From assembly GCA_965200765.1 (NCBI GenBank), contig OZ241380.1, positions 2,294,001-2,358,000 of the forward strand: 64,000 bases of DNA, read 5' to 3'. A model generated the notes under the pieces. It had not been told where the DNA came from, searched no databases, and saw only the letters and a program-made list of their open reading frames with translations. Positions 18,371 to 28,013 of the stretch are shown here, piece after piece. Position 1 is the stretch's first letter; the number at the start of each line of letters is the position of its first letter. The translations under genes were made by a program, and so were the position numbers. The DNA comes from G965200765 sp965200765 (GTDB lineage: Bacteria; Pseudomonadota; Gammaproteobacteria; Arenicellales; JAJDZL01).

Positions 18371-19492
18371 TCAATCCGATGCACTGATTCCGGTTAAATT
18401 CTTCTGCTCGCAGAACTGCTTGACGAAGTCATCAAAGCGGCGAGATTGAATTGCAACCCTTATCTCAGCCATCAATTTTGCATAGTAATGCAGATTGTGC
18501 ATTGTACATAATCGCGCTCCAAGAATTTCATTGTTTTCATGCAAGTGACGAATATATGACCGGCTAAAGCGAGTGCAACAGGAACATTCACAGCCTTCAT
18601 CGATAGGTCGCGTATCGTTTCGATATCGGGAATTTTTGATCTTGACTACTCCAGAAGAGGTGAATAGCCAACCATTGCGCGCATTTCTTGTAGGCAACAC
18701 GCAATCAAACATGTCAAGTCCTTGTGCGACCCCAAACACTATGTCTTCGGGGGTCCCTACTCCCATCAAGTATCGCGGCTTGCCCGCGGGCATTTGCGAA
18801 ACGATTGCGGACAGGACTCTTTGCATTTCACTCTTGGGTTCGCCGACTGACAATCCGCCAAGTGCATAACCTTCAAAGCCGATTTCCACAATGCTTTCCA
18901 GTGACTCTTGCCGCAAGTCTTCAAACATGCCACCCTGAACAATCCCGAACAGTGCACCCGGACCATCGGCATACGAAAGTTTGGAACGACGGGCCCATTC
19001 GCTGGTGATTCGCATAGAGTTTCCAGCTTCCTGCTTGGATACGGGGTAGCTGGTGCATTCGTCGAAAATCATTGCAATATCAGAACGAAGTGAGCGTTGA
19101 ACTTGCATGGATTCCTCTGGCCCCATGAATACCGACGCTCCATCAATCGGAGAACGGAATGTAACACCGTCGCGGTTCACTTTCCGACTCTTTGCAAAAC
19201 TCCAGACCTGAAAACCTCCGGAATCAGTCAGAATCGGCCGATCCCATCCCATAAATTCATGCAACCCACCGTGCTTTTCAATAACTTCCATACCGGGTCG
19301 CAATGACAGATGAAAAGTATTGCCAAGTATGATGCGTGCATCGATTTCCCGCAAATCTTCCGGGTCCATAGCCTTCACAGTGCCTGCTGTCCCCACAGGC
19401 ATAAACACCGGAGTTTCAATGATGCCGCGCGGCAACTGAAGTCGTCCACGACGCGCTTCGCCATCTTGTGCAATGACAGAAAATTCCAGCAT
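18371..19492 (-). CDS. tgt: tRNA-guanine transglycosylase
   Basis: A 373-residue enzyme that swaps the wobble guanine of GUN-anticodon tRNAs for preQ1, leading to queuosine. Catalytic features: DSGGFQVWS (first aspartate), GIVQGGMFEDLR, LGGLSVGEP and the nucleophile region DMFDCVLPTRNARNG. Zinc ligands CxCxxC (CECSCC) and the following HLH stretch lie near residue 305. It is the first gene of the tgt-yajC-secDF block. Confidence 0.96.
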   Translation of the reverse strand: MLEFSVIAQDGEARRGRLQLPRGIIETPVFMPVGTAGTVKAMDPEDLREIDARIILGNTFHLSLRPGMEVIEKHGGLHEFMGWDRPILTDSGGFQVWSFAKSRKVNRDGVTFRSPIDGASVFMGPEESMQVQRSLRSDIAMIFDECTSYPVSKQEAGNSMRITSEWARRSKLSYADGPGALFGIVQGGMFEDLRQESLESIVEIGFEGYALGGLSVGEPKSEMQRVLSAIVSQMPAGKPRYLMGVGTPEDIVFGVAQGLDMFDCVLPTRNARNGWLFTSSGVVKIKNSRYRNDTRPIDEGCECSCCTRFSRSYIRHLHENNEILGARLCTMHNLHYYAKLMAEIRVAIQSRRFDDFVKQFCEQKNLTGISASD

Positions 19493-19708
19493 GGATTGTT
19501 ACATCTCAATCAATTTTGCTTCGTTTGAAATAGCTATTCCCTGAACGGATTATGTTCGTATAGTTTCTATAATATCTTTTCAACATTGGCAATCAGGATG
19601 ATTTGCTGGTACTTGTATTCTGCATACGAATTGCTTCACGTGCCGGAGTATCGCGGCAATAATCTGTTTGCATATGCAAATTACAACTGACAATCGAGGA
19701 GCTATAGA

Positions 19709-20599
19709 GTGAAAGCGCTACGCAATTATAAAATCGGCTTTGTAGGACTGGGACTGATGGGAAAGCCCATGGCAAGAAACCTGCTTGCCGAAGGTGCAAA
19801 TCTCACTTTGTTCAACCGTACTCCAAAACATGCGGAAGAAATTGCCAAAGAAGGAGCGCGTGCTGTGGGTTCCCCCGGCGAGGTGGCCAGTGTATCTTCA
19901 ATAGTGATTTGCATGGTATCGGACACGCAGGCCTTGGAGCAGGTATTGTTTGGTCCAGACGGGATAATGTTTGGCGCAAGGCCGGAAACACTGGTCGTTG
20001 ACATGGGCACAACTTCGGTAAACAGCACAAGGGAATTTGCGAACTCTCTGGAAAAAAGAAATGTCGAATACATGGATGCGCCAGTTTCTGGGGGTCAAAA
20101 AGGCGCTGAAGATGCTTCACTATCCATCATGGTCGGCGGCAATCAAAAAAATTTTCAGAAAGCCGAGCCTGTGCTTCAGGTTCTTGGAAAAAATATTGTT
20201 CGAATCGGGGAAGTAGGTTCAGGGCAAATTGCCAAGGCCGCGAATCAAATGATTGTCGGACTGACCATCGGCGCGGTATCAGAGGCGTTCGCGCTCGCAC
20301 AACAGGGCGGCGCGAATCTGGACAAAGTTTGGCTAGCTCTGTCAGGTGGATTTGCATCATCCAAAATTCTGGAAGTGCACGGCCGCAGGATGATTGAAAG
20401 CAATTATGTTCCGGGCGGCAAGGTTTCTACGCAATACAAGGATTTGGACCAGGCGGTCGAATTCGCACGTAATATCGGTGCCAAAACACCATCAACCGAG
20501 CTTTGCAGAGACCTGTATGCAGAGTTAATACGACAAGGCGATGCCGATTTGGACCATAGTGCCTTGTTTCGCCTGTATCAATCACCAGGAACCAGCTAA
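19709..20599 (+). CDS. NAD(P)-dependent beta-hydroxyacid dehydrogenase (3-hydroxyisobutyrate dehydrogenase / tartronate semialdehyde reductase family)
   Basis: A 296-residue oxidoreductase. The Rossmann motif GFVGLGLMGKPMARNLL spans residues 10-26; the substrate-binding DAPVSGGQKGAEDASLSIMVGG and the catalytic-lysine region GSGQIAKAANQM follow. The FNRTPKHAEEI loop after the second beta strand suggests NADP preference. Tartronate semialdehyde (glxR-like) and 3-hydroxyisobutyrate are both possible substrates; valine breakdown would fit the nearby branched-chain genes, but this is inference. GTG start at 19709 is supported by GAGGAGC at 19696-19702. Its end overlaps the convergent MFS gene by 4 nt. 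Confidence 0.85.
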   Translation: MKALRNYKIGFVGLGLMGKPMARNLLAEGANLTLFNRTPKHAEEIAKEGARAVGSPGEVASVSSIVICMVSDTQALEQVLFGPDGIMFGARPETLVVDMGTTSVNSTREFANSLEKRNVEYMDAPVSGGQKGAEDASLSIMVGGNQKNFQKAEPVLQVLGKNIVRIGEVGSGQIAKAANQMIVGLTIGAVSEAFALAQQGGANLDKVWLALSGGFASSKILEVHGRRMIESNYVPGGKVSTQYKDLDQAVEFARNIGAKTPSTELCRDLYAELIRQGDADLDHSALFRLYQSPGTS

Positions 20600-21813
20600 A
20601 TTGCAGAAGGAATCGACTTGTTCTGTGTACGAAACCAAAATAAAAACCCGCTGATAATGAAAATTGGCACCAAGGTGCCAGCGCATAGCACATACCAGCC
20701 CCACAGATGGTGTAGTACCCCGGACATAAGCGCTGTAAACGACACGATTGAAAACATGAATGTGTCGTTGAATCCCTGAACTTTTGCTTTTTCGCTGGGT
20801 TTATAGGTCGAAGTTACCAAGGTCGTACCACCGATAAATGTAAAATTCCACCCCAATCCAAGCAACACCAGGGATGCAACAAATGAAATAAACGTACCAC
20901 CCAGAATAAAGCTGGCAACAATACTGGCGACAAGTGCTACAAGTCCCCAAGTTATGATATTCATCTCGCCGAATCGCTTGATGAGGTGCCCGGTAAAAAA
21001 TGAAGGTGCAAACATTGCAACAATATGCCACTGTATGACCTGAGCTGTTTTACCGAAACCAAGTCCAAGCTCATGCATGGCCAATGGAGTCGATGTCATT
21101 AACAAATTCATCACCCCATATCCAACAGTGGCGCTACCGAGTGCGACCAGAAACAATGGACGTAAAACAATTTCACGCAAGGGACGACCTGCTTTCTTTT
21201 CCTCTTCACGATTCAGATCCGGTACTTTCAGGAAAGATACGAGCAAGAATTCAAGAAAGAACAAAAAGCTTACTGCCCAGTAGCTCCCGGCGAATAGTTC
21301 TCCCACAACCATGGATTTAGTGAAGTTGGCGATATTCGGTCCCAAAAAGGCAGCAAGAACACTACCCGCCAGAACATATGAGATTGCTCTGCTCCGAAAT
21401 TCTTCGGAGGAAACATCTGCTGCCGCAAACCGATAGAAAGTACCAAATGAGTTGTGAACCCCGATCATTGCAATGCCCAAGCAGAACAAGGCAAAACTTT
21501 GCATGCTGATTGCATACGCTGAAAGTACTCCACCGAGACATCCAATAGCGGCACCAATCTGAAACCCGGCTCGCCTGCCGATCCACTTCATCAGCAAGGA
21601 AGCAGGCATTGCAAAGCCCATGTTCAAGACGAACAGCAAAAACACCGGAACAGTTGCGTATACCGGTTGCGGTGCCAGACTGGCACCGACCAGTGCGGCT
21701 GATGCAATCAAGATTGCATTGACGGTAAACATGACTGCACCACATGTCGATAGTAGACAGACATTGGCAGTCATGCGGTGGTAAGGGTTACTTTGTGCGG
21801 TCATTTGAACCAA
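20596..21813 (-). CDS. MFS permease
   Basis: A 405-residue major-facilitator permease with about 12 hydrophobic segments. Seen motifs: MPASLLMKWIGRRAGFQIGA (a loop 2-3 type signature), FYRFAAADVSSEEFRSRAISYVLAG and GWNFTFIGGTTLVTSTYKPSEKAKVQGFND. The last two resemble a subgroup that includes RfnT-type riboflavin uptake permeases, but I recall this only loosely, and the substrate should be treated as unknown. Possible starts are 21813 and the internal Met at residue 4 (MTAQSN). An inverted repeat at 21901-21934 lies about 90 nt upstream. Confidence 0.75.
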   Translation of the reverse strand: MVQMTAQSNPYHRMTANVCLLSTCGAVMFTVNAILIASAALVGASLAPQPVYATVPVFLLFVLNMGFAMPASLLMKWIGRRAGFQIGAAIGCLGGVLSAYAISMQSFALFCLGIAMIGVHNSFGTFYRFAAADVSSEEFRSRAISYVLAGSVLAAFLGPNIANFTKSMVVGELFAGSYWAVSFLFFLEFLLVSFLKVPDLNREEEKKAGRPLREIVLRPLFLVALGSATVGYGVMNLLMTSTPLAMHELGLGFGKTAQVIQWHIVAMFAPSFFTGHLIKRFGEMNIITWGLVALVASIVASFILGGTFISFVASLVLLGLGWNFTFIGGTTLVTSTYKPSEKAKVQGFNDTFMFSIVSFTALMSGVLHHLWGWYVLCAGTLVPIFIISGFLFWFRTQNKSIPSAI

Positions 21814-22406
21814 AAGATATTCAATACGGAAAATTGTACTGTATTTCAGATTGAATGGTATGCCATTTGCTGAAATCCTGCCAACCAGCGAATTAGCAAA
21901 TTGACGTAAGTTCGCATCAGTTTGCTTACGTCAATGCGTTGTGAAGCGAACCCAAGTGATCCCGTGAATACGAAAAGTTGTATTGTGAACTAACCAAATC
22001 TTCAATTTGAACAGTGGGTTCACAATTTCGAACGTCACATTTGACCAATGTTACCAGAGTCGGTATAGATCACTACTTGAAATGAATGTTACTTCAATTA
22101 CTCTGTAAATGATTTGCAATTGGGGAAACAAGTACAAGCACTACAGAGTATTTGAATCTCGAGCCCGTAATTTTCAATCACAATTTATTTGCCTATCAAT
22201 ACTTTAGCAGGATTCAAATTGAAACTCGGTATTGCGAGAAAGTAGTTACAAGCTGGCAAAAAACACCCTGATAAACTATTGAAAATTGAACAAATATATT
22301 TTACAAATCCTGTGAAAGTCAAAGCACTATACGACATGAATCCGACTTACTCTCCCAAATTGGAAGGTGGGAGGGAAATGAAAACAAATGGCGTCGTTGA
22401 ACTAGG
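21814..22406. other. 593-nt AT-rich intergenic region
   Basis: No open frame or RNA gene is recognisable. It includes the upstream region of the MFS permease with a strong inverted repeat (listed separately) and the 3' flank of the decayed coiled-coil gene. Confidence 0.6.
21901..21934. promoter_or_regulatory. 10-bp perfect inverted repeat upstream of the MFS permease
   Basis: TTGACGTAAG at 21901-21910 and CTTACGTCAA at 21925-21934, separated by 14 nt. Arms are perfect. It lies about 90 nt upstream of the minus-strand MFS start and has no T-run, so a regulator site or a transcript hairpin is more likely than a terminator. Confidence 0.45.
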
Positions 22407-23314
22407 CTAGTTTCCACCACACAATCTGGTCAATCCCCAACAGATCGCAAGCATAAAACTGCTGGTCGAAATGATCGTTATTATTATTCTGCGTTGAAAT
22501 CGATCAAACATAGCTTCCATTTCTAACGTGAAGTTCTTCATATCTAGCGTGAAGTTCTCCATAATCTTCGTCATTTCTTGCGTAAAATCTTCTTGGTTTT
22601 TCATCATTTCTTGCCTAAAGTCTTCCATGGAATTCTTCAGACCATTGACTTCAACTGTCAAGTCCTTTATATCTGCTCGCAGATCCGCAATTTCTCTGGC
22701 TATTTGGTCCATTTTCACTTCTAGTGATTCTATTCCAGTTTGCAAGGCTTCCACAGTAAATTCGAGCTTAAACTTGCAGTCGCCGTGTCATGCTTGACAT
22801 CAACGCCATCAATACAGTTATGAGCAACTCTTTTTTCATGGCCTCCAATGCCTGCGTAAGCTCGTTTTTCAATTTTTCCAATCCAGCTTCGAGCTCTTCT
22901 GTCGTGACCAGATATTCGATTCCTTGCGAAATCGCGTCAACAATTGCCACCGAAGGTTTTTCTTCAAAACCCGACAGCTTCAGATTCGTCATCACTGAAA
23001 TCATATCAAATTTGTACTGTGTGGTATTCATTGTATTCTCTCACAATTTGGAATCTAGTTCAAATTAATTTGAATTCTGACCTGCAACGGAGAAACCATG
23101 CTTCACTCGCCAATCAACGATTGAAACGCTCGTTGGACAATTTTAGCCGGTTGTCGCAGTTCATTCAAGAAATGTTTTTCACCCACAAATGCCTTCGGTC
23201 ATCAGCACAGGTTATACAAGCATAAAATTCTGAATTGTCCTGAAAACTGCTTTTTTGTTTAGAAAAGATTTTTTCAGACTATCTCAACAGAGATCGTCAC
23301 CAGTACAGAAGTGA
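22392..23314. repeat. Tandem segmental duplication, copy A
   Basis: This segment matches 23490-24667 across the gene and about 280 nt of its upstream flank. For example, the flank beginning TATTCTCTCACAATTTGGAAT occurs at 23033 and 24389, and GCCTTCGGTCATCAGCACAG at 23190 and 24545. Copy A carries the decayed gene. The duplication thus included the promoter. Boundaries are approximate. Confidence 0.8.
22407..23031 (-). pseudogene. Decayed copy of the DUF1640-like coiled-coil membrane protein
   Basis: The N-terminal part (22768-23031, MNTTQYKFDMISVMTNLK...) and C-terminal part (22407-22754, ...EALQTGIESLEVKMDQIAREIADLRADIKDLTVEVNGLK... to CGGN) are each clearly similar to the intact neighbour at 23503-24384 but lie in different frames. 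Compared with the neighbour, a 2-nt insertion follows the LKKEL-LL codons (after GAGTTGCTC) and the whole 33-bp repeat block is missing, with a second frame change at the deletion joint. The C-terminal piece keeps a membrane segment. The two frames could still be expressed as fragments, but the pattern is that of a relic. Confidence 0.75.
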
Positions 23315-23502
23315 GTGTAGCCGTGCACTTTTGCCGTTTGCTTTGCGACTATTGCTTCGTGTTTTTGAAAAACAAGAACAGCTTAAACATTGAGACAAAA
23401 TACAGAATCGACAATACATCAAAAGACAAAACCATACAAATCCAATTCACCAGCCCATGAAAGAGTGCAAGAAATACAAATACTTCTCTCAGTTGATCTA
23501 GT

Positions 23503-24384
23503 TTAGTTTCCACCGAACAACTTGGTCAATCCCCACAAGATCGCGGCCATAGAACTGCCAGTCGAAATGATCGTCACCATCGTCATGAGTTGAAATCGAG
23601 CAAACTTCGCTTCCATATCTAACTTAAAGTTCTCCATATCTAGCTTGAAGTTCTCCATCATCTTCAGCATTTCTTGCCTAAAGCCTTCTTGGTCTTTCTT
23701 CATATCTTGCCTAAAGCCTTCTTGGTCTTTCTTCATATCTTGCATAAAGTCTTCTTGGTTTTTTGTCATATCTTGCATAAAGTCTTCCATGGCTTTCTTC
23801 AGGCCATTGACTTCAACTGTCAAGTTCTTCATTTCTGCTCGCAGATCCACAAATTCTTTCGCTATTAGTTCCACTTTCGCTTTTAGTGATTCCGTGTCAG
23901 TTTGCAACGCTTCTACCATAAACTCAAGCTTTTCGATTCTCTGCAGTAGCTCATAGCGTACATCTTCAATCTTTTGAGTCAATTTGGATTCAACACCATC
24001 AACCCTTTGAGTCAATTTGGATTCAACGCCATCAACCCTTTGAGTCAATTTGGATTCAACGCCATCAACCCTTTGAATCAATTTGGATTCAACGCCATCA
24101 ACCCTTTGAATCAAACTCGAACCTAGACTTGTTGTCGCCTTGTCATGCTTGACATCAACTCCATCAATTCGTACGAGCAACTCTGCTTTCATGGCCTGCA
24201 ATGCCTGCATAAGCTCGTTTTTCAATTTTTCCAATCCAGCTTCAAGCTCTTCTGTCGTGACCAGATTTTCGACCGCTTGCGATATCGCGTCAACAATTGC
24301 CACCGAAGGTTTTTCTTCTAAACCCGATTGCTTCAGATTCGTCATCACTGAAATCGTATCAAATTTGTACTTTGTCGTATTCAT
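23503..24384 (-). CDS. DUF1640-like hendecad coiled-coil protein with C-terminal membrane anchor
   Basis: A 293-residue protein: N-terminal conserved head (MNTTKYKFDTISVMTNLKQSG, EEKPSVAIVDAISQAVENLVTTEELEAGLEKLK), a long coiled coil, and a C-terminal membrane helix (MTMVTIISTGSSMAAILWGLTKLF). The head-coil-anchor layout matches the CCDC90/DUF1640 family. The coil contains four 11-residue repeats LTQRVDGVESK (about residues 94-137) and four KKDQEGFRQDM-type repeats (about 196-239), both encoded by 33-bp DNA repeats. An 11-residue period implies a right-handed hendecad coil. Cellular role is unknown; related bacterial proteins are often present in several copies. Confidence 0.7.
   Translation of the reverse strand: MNTTKYKFDTISVMTNLKQSGLEEKPSVAIVDAISQAVENLVTTEELEAGLEKLKNELMQALQAMKAELLVRIDGVDVKHDKATTSLGSSLIQRVDGVESKLIQRVDGVESKLTQRVDGVESKLTQRVDGVESKLTQKIEDVRYELLQRIEKLEFMVEALQTDTESLKAKVELIAKEFVDLRAEMKNLTVEVNGLKKAMEDFMQDMTKNQEDFMQDMKKDQEGFRQDMKKDQEGFRQEMLKMMENFKLDMENFKLDMEAKFARFQLMTMVTIISTGSSMAAILWGLTKLFGGN
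23668..23799. repeat. 33-bp tandem repeat array (four units, second coil segment)
   Basis: Units begin with CAT at 23668, 23701, 23734 and 23767. The first two are nearly identical; the latter two have diverged (GCATAAAGTC in place of GCCTAAAGCC). Each encodes 11 residues of the coiled coil on the minus strand. Confidence 0.9.
23973..24115. repeat. 33-bp tandem repeat array (four units plus a partial, first coil segment)
   Basis: Units at 23973-24005, 24006-24038, 24039-24071 and 24072-24104, with a partial copy to 24115, differing from each other by one or two bases. Each encodes LTQRVDGVESK or the LIQ variant. This is a coding minisatellite likely to change copy number by slippage. Confidence 0.95.
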
Positions 24385-24753
24385 TATATTCTCTCACAAT
24401 TTGGAATATAGTTCAAATTAATTCAAATTCTGACCTGCAGCAACGAAACCATGCTTCACTCGCCAATACAACGATTGGAACGCTCTTTGGACAATTGTAG
24501 CCGGTTGTCGCAGTTCATTCAAGAAATGTTTGACATCCCCGAATGCCTTCGGTCATCAGCACAGGTTATACAAGCATAAAATTCTGAATTATCCTGAAAA
24601 TTACATTTTGCTTTGAAAGGATTTTTTTCAGGCTATCGAAACAGAGGTCGGCACCTGCACACAAGTGAGTGCAACAGTACTGTATAATTGTTTTTCGGCA
24701 GTTGTCAGTGTCTTGCCGAGAACGGACTTAGGGTCGCCATATCATCAGCAATT
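24385..24753. other. 369-nt intergenic region between the coiled-coil gene and icmF
   Basis: The left 280 nt are the duplicated promoter-side flank of the coiled-coil gene. A hairpin near 24695-24719 follows the icmF stop. No additional gene is seen. Confidence 0.6.
24695..24719 (-). terminator. Possible terminator of icmF
   Basis: TCGGCA (24695-24700) and TGCCGA (24714-24719) pair around a 13-nt loop, 35 nt after the icmF stop. The coding strand has As rather than Ts after the stem, so termination is uncertain. Confidence 0.3.
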
Positions 24754-27700
24754 CTACATGTTGCGCCGATACTTGCCCCCAACTTCAAACAGTGCAGATG
24801 TGATTTGACCAACTGAACAGTATCGCACAGTACTCATCAGTTCTTCAAAGATGTTCTGGTTGTTCAACACCGCATGTTGAAGATTTTTCAGTGCGATGCC
24901 TGACTCTTTTTCATTTCTGTGGTGGAAACGATTCAATCGCTTGAGCTGATTGCGCTTCTCCTCGTCGGTTGAGCGAGCGAGATCAATCGCGGGTTGTTCC
25001 TGAGTGGCCGGATTCAAGAAAGTATTCACTCCAACAATAGGCAACGACCCATCATGCTTCTTGCGCTCATAATAAAGCGATTGATCCTGAATTTGCCCGC
25101 GTTGGTAACCTGTTTCCATCGCACCAAGAACACCGCCCCTGGTTGAAATTGATTCGAACTCTGACAGCACTGCTTCTTCTACCAAATCCGTCAATTCTTC
25201 CAGAATGAAACTGCCCTGATTCGGATTTTCATTCTTTGCAAGACCCCATTCCTTGTTGATAATCAGCTGAATCGCTAACGCGCGTCGCACCGATTCATCA
25301 GTCGGCGTCGTTATGGCTTCGTCGAAGGCGTTGGTATGCAGGCTGTTGCAGTTGTCGTATATCGCAATCAACGCCTGTAGTGTTGTACGTATGTCATTAA
25401 AATCTATTTCCTGGGCATGCAGAGATCTTCCCGAAGTCTGGATGTGATACTTTAACCGTTGACTTTTTGCATTGGCACCGTATCGATGCTTCAATGCGAC
25501 TGCCCAGATGCGGCGTGCAACACGTCCCATTACGGTATATTCAGCATCCAGTCCATTCGAAAAGAAAAACGACAAGTTTGGCGCAAAATCATTAATTTTC
25601 ATGCCGCGCGCCAAGTAAAGTTCAATGTAAGTGAACGCATTGGCAAGTGTAAATGCTAGCTGTGAAATCGGATTCGCACCGGCTTCAGCGATGTGGTAAC
25701 CGGATATCGACACAGAGTAAAATTTCTTGATATTGTTTGCCGTAAAGTATTCCTGTATATCGCCCATTACCTTAAGACTGAATTCTGTCGAAAAAATACA
25801 GGTGTTTTGCCCTTGATCTTCTTTCAGAATATCTGCCTGCACCGTGCCCCTTACTTTCCTAAGTGCGTAACTTTGAATATCAATCTGCTCTGACTCATCT
25901 GGCTCTCTGCCAAACTTTTTCTTGAATTTTTCAGTTTGCTGATCAATTGCCACATTCAGCAGCAATGCCAAATATGTAGGTGCCGGACCGTTTATGGTCA
26001 TTGATACCGAAGTTCGTGAACTACACAAGTCGAATCCGCTGTACAAGTCTTTCATATCGTCCAGAGTCGCAATTGAAACACCCGAGTTTCCAATTTTTCC
26101 GTAGATATCAGGACGTTCACCCGGGTCAAATCCGTACAACGAAACTGAATCAAATGCAGTCGACAATCGCTTGGCTTCCGAATGCTTGGAAAGCATCTTG
26201 AATCGTTTGTTGGTGCGCTTGGGGCCGCCTTCGCCAGCAAACATTCTGGTCGGATCCTCGTCAGATCGCTTGAACGGGAATACACCGGCTGTATACGGAA
26301 AATAACCCGGCAAATTTTCCAGCATTAACCATTGTAAAAGATCGCCGTGGTCCGAATAGTGAGGCAGTCCAATTCGCGGAATCCGAGTACCTGACAACGT
26401 AAGCTCATACAGATGATTTCCATTGCCGTCCGACTTTTCATCTGAATCTGAATGGTCACGATATTGCTGCTTCGTGGCTCGCCAGTCATCAAGTAATATT
26501 TTGGACTCCGGATCCAGGTGAACTTCCTTGGTCTGGATCAATTTCTGCAGGCTTGAAATGCTGTCCGGTTCTGAAACATCAAGCATTTCCATGGTAGATT
26601 CAACATGCTGGACTTCACGTACCAATTTCGCTTGTTCTTCGACAAAAACTCTGTATTTCCTCGCAGTACTCGCAATTTCAGCCATGTAGGCGGTACGCGA
26701 CGCGGGAATGGCACCGGCAAGATTGGTTGAAGTTTTGCTCGCAACTTTTGTTACCGAACGCTCATTGAGTTCAAATCCACCGATTCGATTGACGATTGCA
26801 TAGAACAAGGAAGTTACGCCATCGTCATTGAAGCGCGACGAAACTGTTCCAAAAACTGGCATTTCCGAAGGCACTTGATCAAATGCTTCACGATTTCGCT
26901 GCACCTGCTTGCAGACAAAACGGTATGCGTCCTCTGCTCCTTTTGAATCAAACTTGTTGACAACTACAAAATCCGCATAGTCTAGCATGTCAATCTTTTC
27001 AAGCTGAGTCGCGGCACCGAATTCCGGTGTCATTACATAAAGAGAGTAATCAACAAACGGTACGACTGCAGAATCACCCTGACCCATTCCGGGAGTTTCC
27101 ACTATCACCAAGTCAAAGTTCCAGCCCTTGCAGGCATTGAGAACTTCGGTCAGATATTCCGGAATGCTACCCGCCTCTCGTGTAGCCAAAGACCGCATAA
27201 AAACCTTGTCCGTATCGTTCGAATTCATGCGAATTCGATCGCCAAGCAAGGCACCGCCGGTTTTTTTACGGGTCGGATCAATAGCAATTACTGCAATTTG
27301 CATATCTTTTGCATACAAGCGAAATCTTTGAATCAACTCATCAGTCAATGAAGATTTACCGGATCCGCCAGTTCCGGTAATGCCGAGCACCGGAATCCTC
27401 TTGTTGCTGATTTTGGAGTGATTGACCAGTTGTTGCACCGTTGAAACGCGATCTTCAATCGCGGATATCAGCCGCGCCAATGTTCCAAAGTCATGGGCAA
27501 CCGATCCGTCTTGTCGATACTCGGGCTTTTCTGTTGATGCACACTTTTCAAGCATGTCGTCAATCATTCCCTGAAGACCAATACTCTGACCATCCGCAGG
27601 TGCATAGATTTTTGCTACGCCATATTGTTCAAGCTCTTGAATTTCCTCCGATACAATCACGCCGCCACCGCCACCAAAAACCCTGATTTCACTTCGATCA

Positions 27701-28002
27701 ACTTCCCGCAGCATATCGATGATGTACTTGAAATACTCCATGTGCCCGCCTTGATAGGAACTCACTGCGATACCATCTGCATCTTCCTGCACCGCCGCCG
27801 CGACAATTTCCTGAACCGAGCGATTGTGGCCCAAATGAACAACTTCTGCACCGGATGCCTGAAGCAGGCGTCTGACTACATTGATTGACGCATCATGCCC
27901 GTCGAACAGACTTGTTGCAGTGACGAAGCGAATTCGACGCGTAATTTGCGCATCAGTTCGGGGAGTGTGAGAGATTTCTACTGCTGCTGCCATGATTGTC
28001 AC
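24754..28002 (-). CDS. icmF: Fused isobutyryl-CoA mutase (B12-dependent, with MeaB-like GTPase chaperone domain)
   Basis: A 1082-residue protein in the IcmF order: B12-binding domain (about 20-160) with the DGHDAS cobalamin motif near residue 34, a G-protein chaperone domain with P-loop GITGTGGSGKSSL near 205 and the guanine motif VVNKFDSKG, then the mutase barrel. YTAGVFPFKRSDEDPTRMFAGEG and GYHIAEAGANPISQLAFTLANA are IcmF-type rather than methylmalonyl-CoA mutase-type sequences. The enzyme interconverts isobutyryl-CoA and n-butyryl-CoA, and some members isomerise isovaleryl- and pivalyl-CoA. The GTPase domain loads and repairs the cofactor. It lies 11 nt after ispH. Its position beside leucine catabolism genes suggests branched acyl-CoA use. 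Confidence 0.93.
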   Translation of the reverse strand: MTIMAAAVEISHTPRTDAQITRRIRFVTATSLFDGHDASINVVRRLLQASGAEVVHLGHNRSVQEIVAAAVQEDADGIAVSSYQGGHMEYFKYIIDMLREVDRSEIRVFGGGGGVIVSEEIQELEQYGVAKIYAPADGQSIGLQGMIDDMLEKCASTEKPEYRQDGSVAHDFGTLARLISAIEDRVSTVQQLVNHSKISNKRIPVLGITGTGGSGKSSLTDELIQRFRLYAKDMQIAVIAIDPTRKKTGGALLGDRIRMNSNDTDKVFMRSLATREAGSIPEYLTEVLNACKGWNFDLVIVETPGMGQGDSAVVPFVDYSLYVMTPEFGAATQLEKIDMLDYADFVVVNKFDSKGAEDAYRFVCKQVQRNREAFDQVPSEMPVFGTVSSRFNDDGVTSLFYAIVNRIGGFELNERSVTKVASKTSTNLAGAIPASRTAYMAEIASTARKYRVFVEEQAKLVREVQHVESTMEMLDVSEPDSISSLQKLIQTKEVHLDPESKILLDDWRATKQQYRDHSDSDEKSDGNGNHLYELTLSGTRIPRIGLPHYSDHGDLLQWLMLENLPGYFPYTAGVFPFKRSDEDPTRMFAGEGGPKRTNKRFKMLSKHSEAKRLSTAFDSVSLYGFDPGERPDIYGKIGNSGVSIATLDDMKDLYSGFDLCSSRTSVSMTINGPAPTYLALLLNVAIDQQTEKFKKKFGREPDESEQIDIQSYALRKVRGTVQADILKEDQGQNTCIFSTEFSLKVMGDIQEYFTANNIKKFYSVSISGYHIAEAGANPISQLAFTLANAFTYIELYLARGMKINDFAPNLSFFFSNGLDAEYTVMGRVARRIWAVALKHRYGANAKSQRLKYHIQTSGRSLHAQEIDFNDIRTTLQALIAIYDNCNSLHTNAFDEAITTPTDESVRRALAIQLIINKEWGLAKNENPNQGSFILEELTDLVEEAVLSEFESISTRGGVLGAMETGYQRGQIQDQSLYYERKKHDGSLPIVGVNTFLNPATQEQPAIDLARSTDEEKRNQLKRLNRFHHRNEKESGIALKNLQHAVLNNQNIFEELMSTVRYCSVGQITSALFEVGGKYRRNM

Positions 28003-28013
28003 TTCGATTTGAT

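Larger units (their letters stand above)
23490..24667. repeat. Tandem segmental duplication, copy B
   Basis: Partner of copy A, carrying the intact gene with its two internal 33-bp repeat arrays. The segment between the copies (23315-23489) has no recognisable gene. Confidence 0.8.

Noticed and set aside
22407..23031. Toxin-antitoxin pair made of the two short frames
   Set aside because: Both match successive parts of the intact coiled-coil gene next door; they are fragments of one decayed copy.
23668..24115. Regular 33-bp repeats as a CRISPR array
   Set aside because: Repeats are directly adjacent without unique spacers, are in frame and encode 11-residue coiled-coil units.
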